Of a DNA stretch of 56,587 nucleotides, positions 50,158 through 56,587 are shown in pieces. The DNA comes from Pirellulaceae bacterium (GTDB lineage: Bacteria; Planctomycetota; Planctomycetia; Pirellulales; Pirellulaceae): the NCBI GenBank assembly GCA_030748485.1, contig JASMLW010000269.1, positions 1-56,587 on the forward strand, in the 5' to 3' direction. The translations under genes were made by a program, and so were the position numbers. Positions within the stretch are counted from its first letter, which is position 1; the number at the start of each line of letters is the position of its first letter. The notes under the pieces are model-generated. The model was not told the DNA's origin, did no database searches, and saw nothing but the letters and a program-made list of their open reading frames with translations.

Positions 50158-51618
50158 GTGATCGATGCGCAGCCAACCCGTCCGCAGCAGATTCGCCATG
50201 TCGCCGTGATCGGCGGCGGCGTTTCTGGCTTGGCGGCCGCGCATCGACTTACCGAACTGGCGCCGGAGATTCAGTTCACATTGTTGGAGGCGTCCGAACG
50301 ACTGGGCGGCGCGCTGGAGACAATTCGCCGCGAGGGGTTTCTCATCGAAGGCGGCGCGGACAATTTCATCACGACGGCGCCGTGGGCTTTGGATCTCTGC
50401 CGCCGCATCGACTTCAGCGAGCAGTTGATCCAGACGAACTCCAACTGTCGGCACGCGTTTGTCATTCGCCGCGGCAAGTTGCGCCCGATTCCGGACGGGT
50501 TCGTCGTGATGGCGCCGAACAAGATCTGGCCGATCATGACGACGTCCATCCTCAGTCCGTTCGGAAAGTTGCGGTTGGCGTGCGAGCGGTTCGTCCGTGC
50601 TGGCGAGATCCGCGACGAGAGCGTCGCGTCTTTCTGCCGGCGAAGACTTGGTCGCGAGACGTACGAGCGGCTTGTGCAGCCTTTGATCGGCGGCATTTAC
50701 ACAGGCGATCCGGAGAAGCTGAGCCTTCGCGCGACGATGCCGCGATTCGCCGAGATGGAGGAGAAACACGGCAGCCTCAGTCGGGCGATGAGCAACGCTC
50801 GGACGCCGGACGATTCGTCGAGCGGAGCTCGCTACAGCCTGTTCGTCGCCCCGCGCGACGGCATGACGAGCATGGTCGACGCGATCGCCGCGCGGCTGCC
50901 GGCGGGATCGATCCAGCTCAACACAAAAGTCGCAGAACTAGCGCACACGTCGTCGGGTTGGCGCGTGGCGACGGCGGACGGTGAGGCGTTTGAATACGAC
51001 GCCGTCATTCTGGCGACGCCCGCGTCCGTCACCGCCCGCCTCGTGGCGGACACCGATCGTCGCCTCGCCCGTGAGCTGGACGGCATTCACCACACGAGTT
51101 GCTCGATCATCTCATTGGGATTCCGCCGCGACCAAGTAGCCCATCCGCTGGATGGGTTTGGCGTCGTTGCGCCGCACATCGAGAATCGGAGCATTCTGTC
51201 GGTGAGCTTCTCTAGTCTGAAGTACGCCGGGCGAGCGCCGGACGGCAGCGTTCTGATCCGGGTCTTCATTGGCGGCGGCTGCCAACCTGAACTCGCCGAC
51301 CTGGCCGACGACCAGTTACTTGACTTGGCCACACGTGAGTTGGGCGAGTTGCTGGGCGTCCGCGGCGCTCCGCAGCTCACCCACGTCAGCCGTCCCGGCG
51401 CGGTGATGCCTCAGTACTACGTCGGTCATCGCGACCGGGTCGAGCGCATTCGCGAGCGGGCGGGTCAGTTGGCGGGCCTCTTCCTCGCCGGCAACGCTTT
51501 CGTGGGTGTGGGCGTGCCGCATTGCATTCACATGGGTGAGCAGGCGGCGGAGCACGTCGTCGAGACGCTGAGAGGCGGCGCTCCCAGAGACGCAAGTCGC
51601 AACGCGCTGAGCCCTTGA
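50158..51618 (+). CDS. hemG: Protoporphyrinogen/coproporphyrinogen oxidase (HemG/HemY type)
   Basis: This 486-residue FAD enzyme of late heme biosynthesis oxidises protoporphyrinogen IX or coproporphyrinogen III. The GTG start at 50158 gives a normal N terminus. The dinucleotide-binding motif is 'VAVIGGGVSGLAAA' (16-29), followed by the acidic 'LLEASERLGG' and 'FLIEGGADNFIT'. The middle contains 'RLVQPLIGGIYTGDPEKLS', and the C-terminal FAD motif is 'GLFLAGNAFVGVGVPHCI'. Length and order match the oxygen-dependent HemY family (gene often named hemG). It supplies heme that the c-type cytochromes encoded nearby would need, but no operon link is visible; the upstream gene is divergent. Confidence 0.93.
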   Translation: MIDAQPTRPQQIRHVAVIGGGVSGLAAAHRLTELAPEIQFTLLEASERLGGALETIRREGFLIEGGADNFITTAPWALDLCRRIDFSEQLIQTNSNCRHAFVIRRGKLRPIPDGFVVMAPNKIWPIMTTSILSPFGKLRLACERFVRAGEIRDESVASFCRRRLGRETYERLVQPLIGGIYTGDPEKLSLRATMPRFAEMEEKHGSLSRAMSNARTPDDSSSGARYSLFVAPRDGMTSMVDAIAARLPAGSIQLNTKVAELAHTSSGWRVATADGEAFEYDAVILATPASVTARLVADTDRRLARELDGIHHTSCSIISLGFRRDQVAHPLDGFGVVAPHIENRSILSVSFSSLKYAGRAPDGSVLIRVFIGGGCQPELADLADDQLLDLATRELGELLGVRGAPQLTHVSRPGAVMPQYYVGHRDRVERIRERAGQLAGLFLAGNAFVGVGVPHCIHMGEQAAEHVVETLRGGAPRDASRNALSP

Positions 51619-51748
51619 ATCGGATCTCGTTTAGATCAGGTCTCGTTTAGCGCGGCCGTCTTTTGGCAGACAGGCGTCGCAGCATGTCCCACTTGCTCAC
51701 ACATCGCTGCACAAGTGAGAACTTCGCAGCGACTGGCGAGTCGACAAG

Positions 51749-52720
51749 TTACGGAGTTTGCTCGCTTGACGCAATTCGCACGCGACGGAGCTGACCGCCG
51801 CGGCCTCCGACTGCGATGCTGTCGTCGGATGGGTGAGCGGCAATGGCGTAAGCCCAGCCTTCGATCGCGGCGAGGGTTTGCGTGACTTGCACTTCGTCCG
51901 CATCCACGACGCGGACGCGGCCGTCGACGCACGCGGCCACGATTCGGTTGCCGTCCTTCAGCCAGTCGATGTCGAGCGGTTCGACGTCGAGCCGCACGTA
52001 CCGCACCATGCGGCCAATGGTTGGCTGCCAAAGACGGATCGAACGGTCCTCGCTCGCCGAAGCGACCATCGGCAATCCGCTTGTGGCCGGACGCAGGGCG
52101 AGTGCGCGAATGGGCTTGGTGTGTTGGCTGAGGCTGCGAGTGAGCTCCGCCGACTCTAGATTCCAGACGCGAACCGACTGATCGACTCCGGCGCTGACGA
52201 GCGTCTTGCCGTCGTTCAACAAGCAGATCGCGTTCACGCTGCGCGAATGTCCTTTGTAGACCAGCGCGGCGTTTTCCTGGTTCTCGAGATTCCACAACTT
52301 GATTTCGCGGTCGATGCTGGCGGCGGCGAGTTTCGAATTGTCCGACCAGGCAATCGAGCGGACGGAATCGGCGTGGTCGGCGAACATCGCCACCGACTCT
52401 CCCGCCGGCCAGGAGAAGACTTCGACACTGCCGTCTTCAGATGGGTTTCCTCCACCGGCGGCGACCAGTTTGCCGTTGGGTGAGAAGGCGACGCAATGAA
52501 GATTGGCCGCCGCGGTCTTGATCGATCTCTTTCGCTTCAAGTCAGGCCAGCCGAACACGTGCAATCCCGATTGGCTGACCGCGACAACCGCCGTTCCACC
52601 CGGTGCGAAGGCGATCGCTGTCACGGGCGGTTCGGCGGCGAACGACCGTTGCGAAGCCAGTCCAGCGGTCAACACGACCGCAGACGCCACCGCGATGCTC
52701 TTACGCGTTCTGTTCATCAT
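51749..52720 (-). CDS. Exported WD40 repeat protein
   Basis: This 323-residue protein has a Sec signal peptide ('SIAVASAVVLTAGLA', cleavage near residue 28 after 'SFA'). One propeller of about seven WD40 repeats follows ('VRSIAWSDNSKLAAASIDRE', 'VNAICLLNDGKTLVSAGVDQ', 'IRLWQP'). No catalytic domain is present. WD40 propellers are protein-interaction platforms; an exported one may serve as a scaffold in the periplasm-like compartment. Similar propellers form the C-terminal halves of both kinases in this window. It converges on hemG, with 130 bp between the stops that include a weak CACTTG...CAAGTG palindrome. Confidence 0.88.
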   Translation of the reverse strand: MMNRTRKSIAVASAVVLTAGLASQRSFAAEPPVTAIAFAPGGTAVVAVSQSGLHVFGWPDLKRKRSIKTAAANLHCVAFSPNGKLVAAGGGNPSEDGSVEVFSWPAGESVAMFADHADSVRSIAWSDNSKLAAASIDREIKLWNLENQENAALVYKGHSRSVNAICLLNDGKTLVSAGVDQSVRVWNLESAELTRSLSQHTKPIRALALRPATSGLPMVASASEDRSIRLWQPTIGRMVRYVRLDVEPLDIDWLKDGNRIVAACVDGRVRVVDADEVQVTQTLAAIEGWAYAIAAHPSDDSIAVGGRGGQLRRVRIASSEQTP

Positions 52721-53259
52721 CGAATTGCCTGACTGAGCAAGTCTAGTATCCGCAACCGTGCATTCTACGATGTCAGCGGCCGGTCTGTGCTAGCCCAGTA
52801 GGTCCCGCCTGCCGGGCGGGACTTCGCGACGAAGTCGCGACCCGGCGTCGTCGAACAGCGTCATCGAAAGTCGTTTCACTAATTTGCGGGTCAGGTCGTT
52901 TTGATCGGGCCAGTAGGTCCTGCCTGCCGGGCAGGACTTCGCGACGAAGTCGCGACCCGGCTTCATCGACCGGCGTTTCGCTAATTCGCGGGCCAGGTCG
53001 TTTTGATCGGGCCAGTCGGTCCCGCCTGCCGGGCAGGACTTCGCGGCGAAGCCGCGACAGCGTCATCACACGTCGTTTCGCTAATTCGCGGGCCAGGTCG
53101 ACGTGGTCTGAACCAGACTCACGTGCTTCTGCTAGTTCACCAGTTATACTCTTCGTTCGTTGGGAGTGCATGAAGCACTTGCCTCGGCGGCGATTCGAGC
53201 AGGCATGGTGCGCGGCTGTGTAGTCCGTGCGCAGGTCAATGAGATGAGAGAACCACGTC
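52721..53259. other. Intergenic region dominated by a REP-like array
   Basis: This 539-bp gap lies between divergent genes. Three tandem repeat units (52795-53101) fill most of it. The remaining bases near 53110-53259 should hold the promoter of the penicillin-acylase-family gene; TATACT near 53145 is a possible -10 element. No gene was seen. Confidence 0.55.
52795..53101 (+). repeat. Three tandem REP-like double-hairpin units
   Basis: Units start at 52795, 52910 and 53012 (115, 102 and about 90 bp). Each begins CCAGTNGGTC and holds two adjacent hairpins. The first is GTCCYGCC-TGCCG-GGCRGGAC and the second TCGCGRC-GAA-GYCGCGA. A conserved tail of the type GTCGTTTCRCTAATTYGCGG follows. Paired base changes between units preserve the stems. 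The layout resembles REP/BIME elements; no RAYT-type transposase gene is in the window. Confidence 0.9.
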
Positions 53260-55464
53260 ATGCGAGTCGGTGAATCGAAACGCCCGTTGTCGAATTCGTG
53301 GCGATTGCTCGTCGGCCTGTTTGTCGTCATTGCGCTCGCCGCTCCTCTGTCCGCGGGCGAGGCGACGTTGCATCGCGACTCGTGGGGCGTGCCGCACATC
53401 TGGGCCGACGATTACTCGTCGGCCGGTTACGCTTTGGGGCAGGCGCAGTGCGAAGACTCCTTGTCGAACGTGATCTATTGCCTACACGCCGGCGTCGGGC
53501 GGCTAGCTGAGTTGATGGGACCCGGCATGTTGAAAGCCGACACCGAGGCGAGGAAGTTGCGGCACGGCGCTTTCGCCAAGCGAGACTGGCCCAAGCTAGG
53601 CTTCTCGACGCGGCAGTTGATCGCAGGATTCTGCGCGGGAGTCAATGACTACATCGAGACGCATCCCGATGAATTGGTCGTGCCGATTGGCGAGGTGACG
53701 CCGGAGCAGGTGGTTGCCTGGCACCGCTCGCTGCTGCTGCTCTCCGCCGTCGCGATCAGTAGGGCGGATGCGGAAGCGTCCAAGTCCGACGGCTATCATC
53801 CCGTGTACAATCCGAAAAACGTCGGCGACAAGGGTGGGAGCCGAGAAGAGAAGAAGCACCCGGGCGTCCCCCCGGGCAAGAGCAACTCGTGGGCGCTTGC
53901 CGGAGTCAAAACGGCCAGCGGCAAGCCGATGCTGTTGATCGATCCGCATTGGATGGCGGAAGGGCACCTGCAGCTGTACGAATTCTGGCTGCACATTCGC
54001 GGCGAAGTCGACACGGGCGGATTCGCCCTCACGGGAACGCCGTTTCCCGGTCTCGGTCTCACCGCACACGCCGCCTGGACGGTCACGGCTGGTGGAGCCG
54101 ATTCGTCGGATGCATACGCCCTGAAGATCAATCCCGACAATCCGCACCAATACGAGTTCGACGGCAAGTGGCGCGACATGGATGTCCGCAAGGAGACGAT
54201 CCGCATTCGCCAGCCCGATGGGACGATGCAAGAGAAGCGGATCGAAGTGCTGGCCACCAGGCACGGTCCGATTCTGGAAACCAAGAGCGGCGTTCCCTTC
54301 GCCGCGGCGATGGGCGGTTACGGGCGAGCGGATGCGTTTGACCAGTACTACAAGATGATGACGGCCCGCACGACGGCCGAGTTCAAACGGGCGATCGGGC
54401 TCAACCGCATCTCGTATTTCAACTTCATGTGGGCGACGGCCGCCGGCGACATCGGCTTTGTGCAAACCGGGCAAGCTCCGCTGCGGCCTCGCGGGTTCAA
54501 CTGGGAGAAAATGGTGCCCGGCTGGACGAGCGCCAGTCTGTATCGCGGCCAGGTTCCGTTCGACGCGCATCCGACGGTCGAAAATCCGGTGACCGGTTTT
54601 CTGCAGAACTGCAATGTCGCCGCCAACGTGGTCACACCGGGTTTGACGATGACGAAGGACGACTTCCCGCCGGGCGTTCTGTTCGGTCACTACGGCCAGT
54701 ATCGCGCTCGGGGTTGGCGAGCGACGCAGCTGCTGACGCGGGTCGATAAAGCGACGTTAGCGGACGGTCGCCGGATCGCGTTCGACTCATACGTTCCGCC
54801 CGCCGACTTGTGGGCGCCGATCATCCTGCAAGCCTGGTCGGAGCACGAGGCGACGGCCGCCGACCAGCGGCTGCGCGAAGCCGTCAAACTGATCGGCTCA
54901 TGGAACCGCAGGGCGTCGCGCGACAGCGTGGGCGCGACCGTGTTTCGCTTCTGGCGGCTCGCCTGCCACGAGATGGATTCGAAGGTGGGTCGCGACGCGT
55001 TCTCCATTTCCAACACGCCCGAGATCAGGCGCGATGCACTGGCCGCGCTGCGGACGGCGGCCGATCGGCTGCACGATACGTATGGCCGCGTCGCCGTCCC
55101 GTGGGGAGAGATCAAGCGACTGCGCCGCGGTGACAAGGAGTGGCCGCTCAGCGGAGACGGACTCGGCAAACTCGGCATGGATGCGCTGCGAGCCACGGCG
55201 GCCGACACGTTCAACGATCAGCACAAGTTGATCCCCCGCGGCGGACAGTGCGTCACCTCGATCGTGACGCTCACCGACCCACCGACCATCCGCGCCGTCG
55301 TCACGTACGGTCAGAGCAACAAACCCAACTCAAAACATTTCGCCGACCAAGCCCCGCTGTTTAGTGAGGAACGCTTTCGCAAAGTGCCGTGGACGCTCGA
55401 GCAGCTGCGTTCCTCGATCGAGTCGACGAAGAAGTTCGCGTACGATTCCACGGAAAAGCCCTGA
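53260..55464 (+). CDS. Exported penicillin acylase-family (Ntn) hydrolase
   Basis: This 734-residue protein has a signal peptide (about 18-36). An alpha-chain region begins with the family signature 'RDSWGVPHIWADDYSSAGYA'. The predicted autoprocessing site and nucleophile is Ser208 in 'KSNSWALAG', and the beta-chain follows ('TGTPFPGLGLTAHAAWTVT'). Members of this family cleave amide bonds in beta-lactams, acyl-homoserine lactones or other acylated amines after self-cleavage into two chains. The substrate cannot be told from sequence. A periplasmic location is expected. The next gene begins 27 bp downstream, so the two are probably co-transcribed. Confidence 0.92.
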   Translation: MRVGESKRPLSNSWRLLVGLFVVIALAAPLSAGEATLHRDSWGVPHIWADDYSSAGYALGQAQCEDSLSNVIYCLHAGVGRLAELMGPGMLKADTEARKLRHGAFAKRDWPKLGFSTRQLIAGFCAGVNDYIETHPDELVVPIGEVTPEQVVAWHRSLLLLSAVAISRADAEASKSDGYHPVYNPKNVGDKGGSREEKKHPGVPPGKSNSWALAGVKTASGKPMLLIDPHWMAEGHLQLYEFWLHIRGEVDTGGFALTGTPFPGLGLTAHAAWTVTAGGADSSDAYALKINPDNPHQYEFDGKWRDMDVRKETIRIRQPDGTMQEKRIEVLATRHGPILETKSGVPFAAAMGGYGRADAFDQYYKMMTARTTAEFKRAIGLNRISYFNFMWATAAGDIGFVQTGQAPLRPRGFNWEKMVPGWTSASLYRGQVPFDAHPTVENPVTGFLQNCNVAANVVTPGLTMTKDDFPPGVLFGHYGQYRARGWRATQLLTRVDKATLADGRRIAFDSYVPPADLWAPIILQAWSEHEATAADQRLREAVKLIGSWNRRASRDSVGATVFRFWRLACHEMDSKVGRDAFSISNTPEIRRDALAALRTAADRLHDTYGRVAVPWGEIKRLRRGDKEWPLSGDGLGKLGMDALRATAADTFNDQHKLIPRGGQCVTSIVTLTDPPTIRAVVTYGQSNKPNSKHFADQAPLFSEERFRKVPWTLEQLRSSIESTKKFAYDSTEKP

Positions 55465-55491
55465 GTCGAGTCGACCTGGAGATCTCCGACC

Positions 55492-56361
55492 GTGAAGCTC
55501 GCCCACTCATTGCTCTGGTTGGCCGCCTGCGTATGCGTCGGTGCGTACTCGGCGCTTGCCGAACAGCCGCGGGAGCCCGCCGTCTTCTCGGGGCCTCAGG
55601 CGGGCGAGAGGCTGCGGTCGTTTGAGGCGGTTTTGGTTTACGGCGAACGCGCGGGCAAGACGGTTGACGTCATCCAACTGTCGCAGAATCGTCCGACCAT
55701 GTTGATCGTGGTGAATGGTTCCAATCGTCCGGCGGCTCGATTGAGTCGCATTTTGATGAACTTCGCCGAGATGCGAGGCGCGAAGCTGTTCGCGGCGGTC
55801 GTCTACCTGGACGGCGATCAGTCGGCGGCCACGGAACAGTTGCAGCGAGCGGTGAGCTGGTGGAAGGTGGCCGGTCCGGTGGGGGTGTCCGTCGATGGGG
55901 CCGACGGCCCGGGCGGCTACGGCTTCAATCGCAATGTGAACGTCACCGTCCTGGTCGCCAGTGAAGGTCGCGTCACGGCCAATTTTGCTCTCAAGCAACC
56001 CTCGGAAACAGATGCGCCGAAGATCTTGAAGCAGGTCGTCTCGTTGGTTGGCGGCCGAGTTCCCGGCGCGGCGGAAACGACTTGGTTGAGTTTTCCGACG
56101 GCCAAGCCGGCCGGCGCGAAGTATCGCAGCGCATCGGCGGACGTCGAGTTCCGCTCGCTGATGTGCGACCTGTTGGCCGCCCGAGATGCGGATTCGGCGG
56201 CGCGAGCGGCGCGTTCCATCGAAGCCTACGCGGCAAAACAAGATCGCCGCCGGGACGCCCTTAAGAACGCCGCCAACATGATGTTGGAAGGACGAGCTCG
56301 ACCGGTCACGCGGCAACACCCCGCCCGCCGCCACCTGGCCCGTTGGAAGCAGGCCAAGTAG
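55492..56361 (+). CDS. Exported protein of unknown function, thioredoxin-like fold suspected
   Basis: This 289-residue protein starts at GTG 55492, with GGAG upstream and a signal peptide (about 1-23, 'LAE' cleavage). Residues about 30-190 have a pattern of strands and helices that recalls redoxin/thioredoxin-like domains ('RPTMLIVVNGSNRPAARLSR', 'GFNRNVNVTVLVASEGRVTA'), but no CxxC motif is present. The C-terminal 90 residues are basic and helical. It lies 27 bp after the penicillin-acylase-family gene. Its stop codon is part of the repeat that begins at 56357. The assignment to a fold is tentative. Confidence 0.8.
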   Translation: MKLAHSLLWLAACVCVGAYSALAEQPREPAVFSGPQAGERLRSFEAVLVYGERAGKTVDVIQLSQNRPTMLIVVNGSNRPAARLSRILMNFAEMRGAKLFAAVVYLDGDQSAATEQLQRAVSWWKVAGPVGVSVDGADGPGGYGFNRNVNVTVLVASEGRVTANFALKQPSETDAPKILKQVVSLVGGRVPGAAETTWLSFPTAKPAGAKYRSASADVEFRSLMCDLLAARDADSAARAARSIEAYAAKQDRRRDALKNAANMMLEGRARPVTRQHPARRHLARWKQAK

Positions 56362-56428
56362 GTCCCGCCAGTAGGTCCCGCCAGTAGGTCCTGCCTGCCG
56401 GGCAGGACTTCGCGACGGCGTCGTTCAG
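56357..56428 (+). repeat. REP-like repeat with expanded 13-bp lead sequence
   Basis: AGTAGGTCCCGCC is tandemly repeated three times (56357, 56370 and, with one change, 56383). The last unit runs into the hairpin GTCCTGCC-TGCCG-GGCAGGAC and a degraded second hairpin. The first unit contains the TAG stop codon of the preceding gene, so the element begins exactly at the gene's end. Confidence 0.8.
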
Positions 56429-56441
56429 AGGCTGTCTTGTT

Positions 56442-56587
56442 CTACCGTCGATCGACGATCGGCCCAATGTATTCCTTGGCGACAACGATATTGTCGAACC
56501 AAACTTTGCTGACGTGGCCTTCAGGCGCTTTGGTGATGTAGAGCAACACCCAGAGGAAGTTCAGCTTCAGTTGCTCGTCCCGACGCC
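56442..56587 (-). CDS. C-terminal end of an exported-type protein, cut by the window edge
   Basis: The minus strand is open from the window end to a TAG at 56442-56444 and encodes 47 residues including 'KVWFDNIVVAKEYIGPI'. This ending resembles the C terminus of planctomycete concanavalin-like secreted proteins, in which a 'W-DNIVVA-YIGP' motif is recurrent; this is from memory and not checked. The start lies outside the window, so neither length nor signal peptide can be judged. Confidence 0.65.
   Translation of the reverse strand, partial: RRDEQLKLNFLWVLLYITKAPEGHVSKVWFDNIVVAKEYIGPIVDRR

Noticed and set aside
49796..50176. Upstream extension of the cytochrome gene to 50176
   Set aside because: It runs through dispersed-repeat copy 5 and overlaps hemG; the ATG at 49795 has a strong GGAGG and a signal peptide right after it.

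Overview
The window is GC-rich bacterial DNA that almost certainly comes from a member of the Planctomycetota. Several lines of evidence agree. There are two 'planctomycete cytochrome' proteins with DUF1549/DUF1553 (PSCyt1-PSCyt2-PSD1), a DUF1587/1595/1592/1588/1585 protein, one DUF1552 and three DUF1501 proteins. There are two large Ser/Thr protein kinases with WD40 propellers next to ECF sigma factors, giant PQQ-like propeller proteins and an FG-GAP protein. No rRNA, tRNA, CRISPR array or transposase gene was seen.

Layout. (1) 1-9594 is a signalling block: an RDD membrane protein, a 1395-aa zinc-ribbon/kinase/WD40 protein divergent from an ECF sigma factor, then a second ECF sigma factor translationally coupled to a second kinase/WD40 protein. 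(2) 9910-18573 encodes secreted proteins: a Tat-exported protein, a PQQ-propeller protein, an FG-GAP protein, a decayed gene fragment and a His/Gly-rich exported protein. Three dispersed repeats have landed in or beside these genes. (3) 18825-24138 is a minus-strand operon for three exported proteins: a c-type cytochrome (DUF1549/1553), a DUF1501 protein and a DUF3365 heme protein. (4) 24557-34472 is a plus-strand block: hemerythrin, an Rrf2 regulator, a BlaI-type repressor overlapping a 2260-aa M56 metallopeptidase with HEAT and carboxypeptidase-regulatory-like repeats, and a glycerophosphodiesterase-like protein. (5) 34490-49795 is minus strand: a second giant PQQ protein, then a four-gene set (radical SAM/SPASM, DUF1501, DUF1592-type cytochrome, DUF1552), preceded by a DUF1549/1553-DUF1501 pair. 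(6) 50158-56587 holds HemG-type protoporphyrinogen oxidase, an exported WD40 protein, a penicillin-acylase-family hydrolase, a small exported protein and the 3' end of one more gene.

The most unusual content is at repeat level. A dispersed element of about 105-130 bp occurs five times, always in the same orientation. One copy is read in frame inside the signal peptide of the PQQ gene and another lies beside a truncated gene. A second family is a REP-like double hairpin, tandem at 52795-53101 and at both window ends, with compensatory changes in both stems. A third is a 136-bp inverted-repeat, MITE-like element that overlaps the likely start of the FG-GAP gene. At protein level the notable points are two PQQ paralogues whose shared modules occur in circularly permuted order, the giant BlaI-linked M56 protein with a clear promoter/operator, and a radical SAM enzyme with a GGHP repeat insert in an operon with exported cytochrome-type proteins.

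Family names rest on recognised motifs and remembered families; no database search was run.
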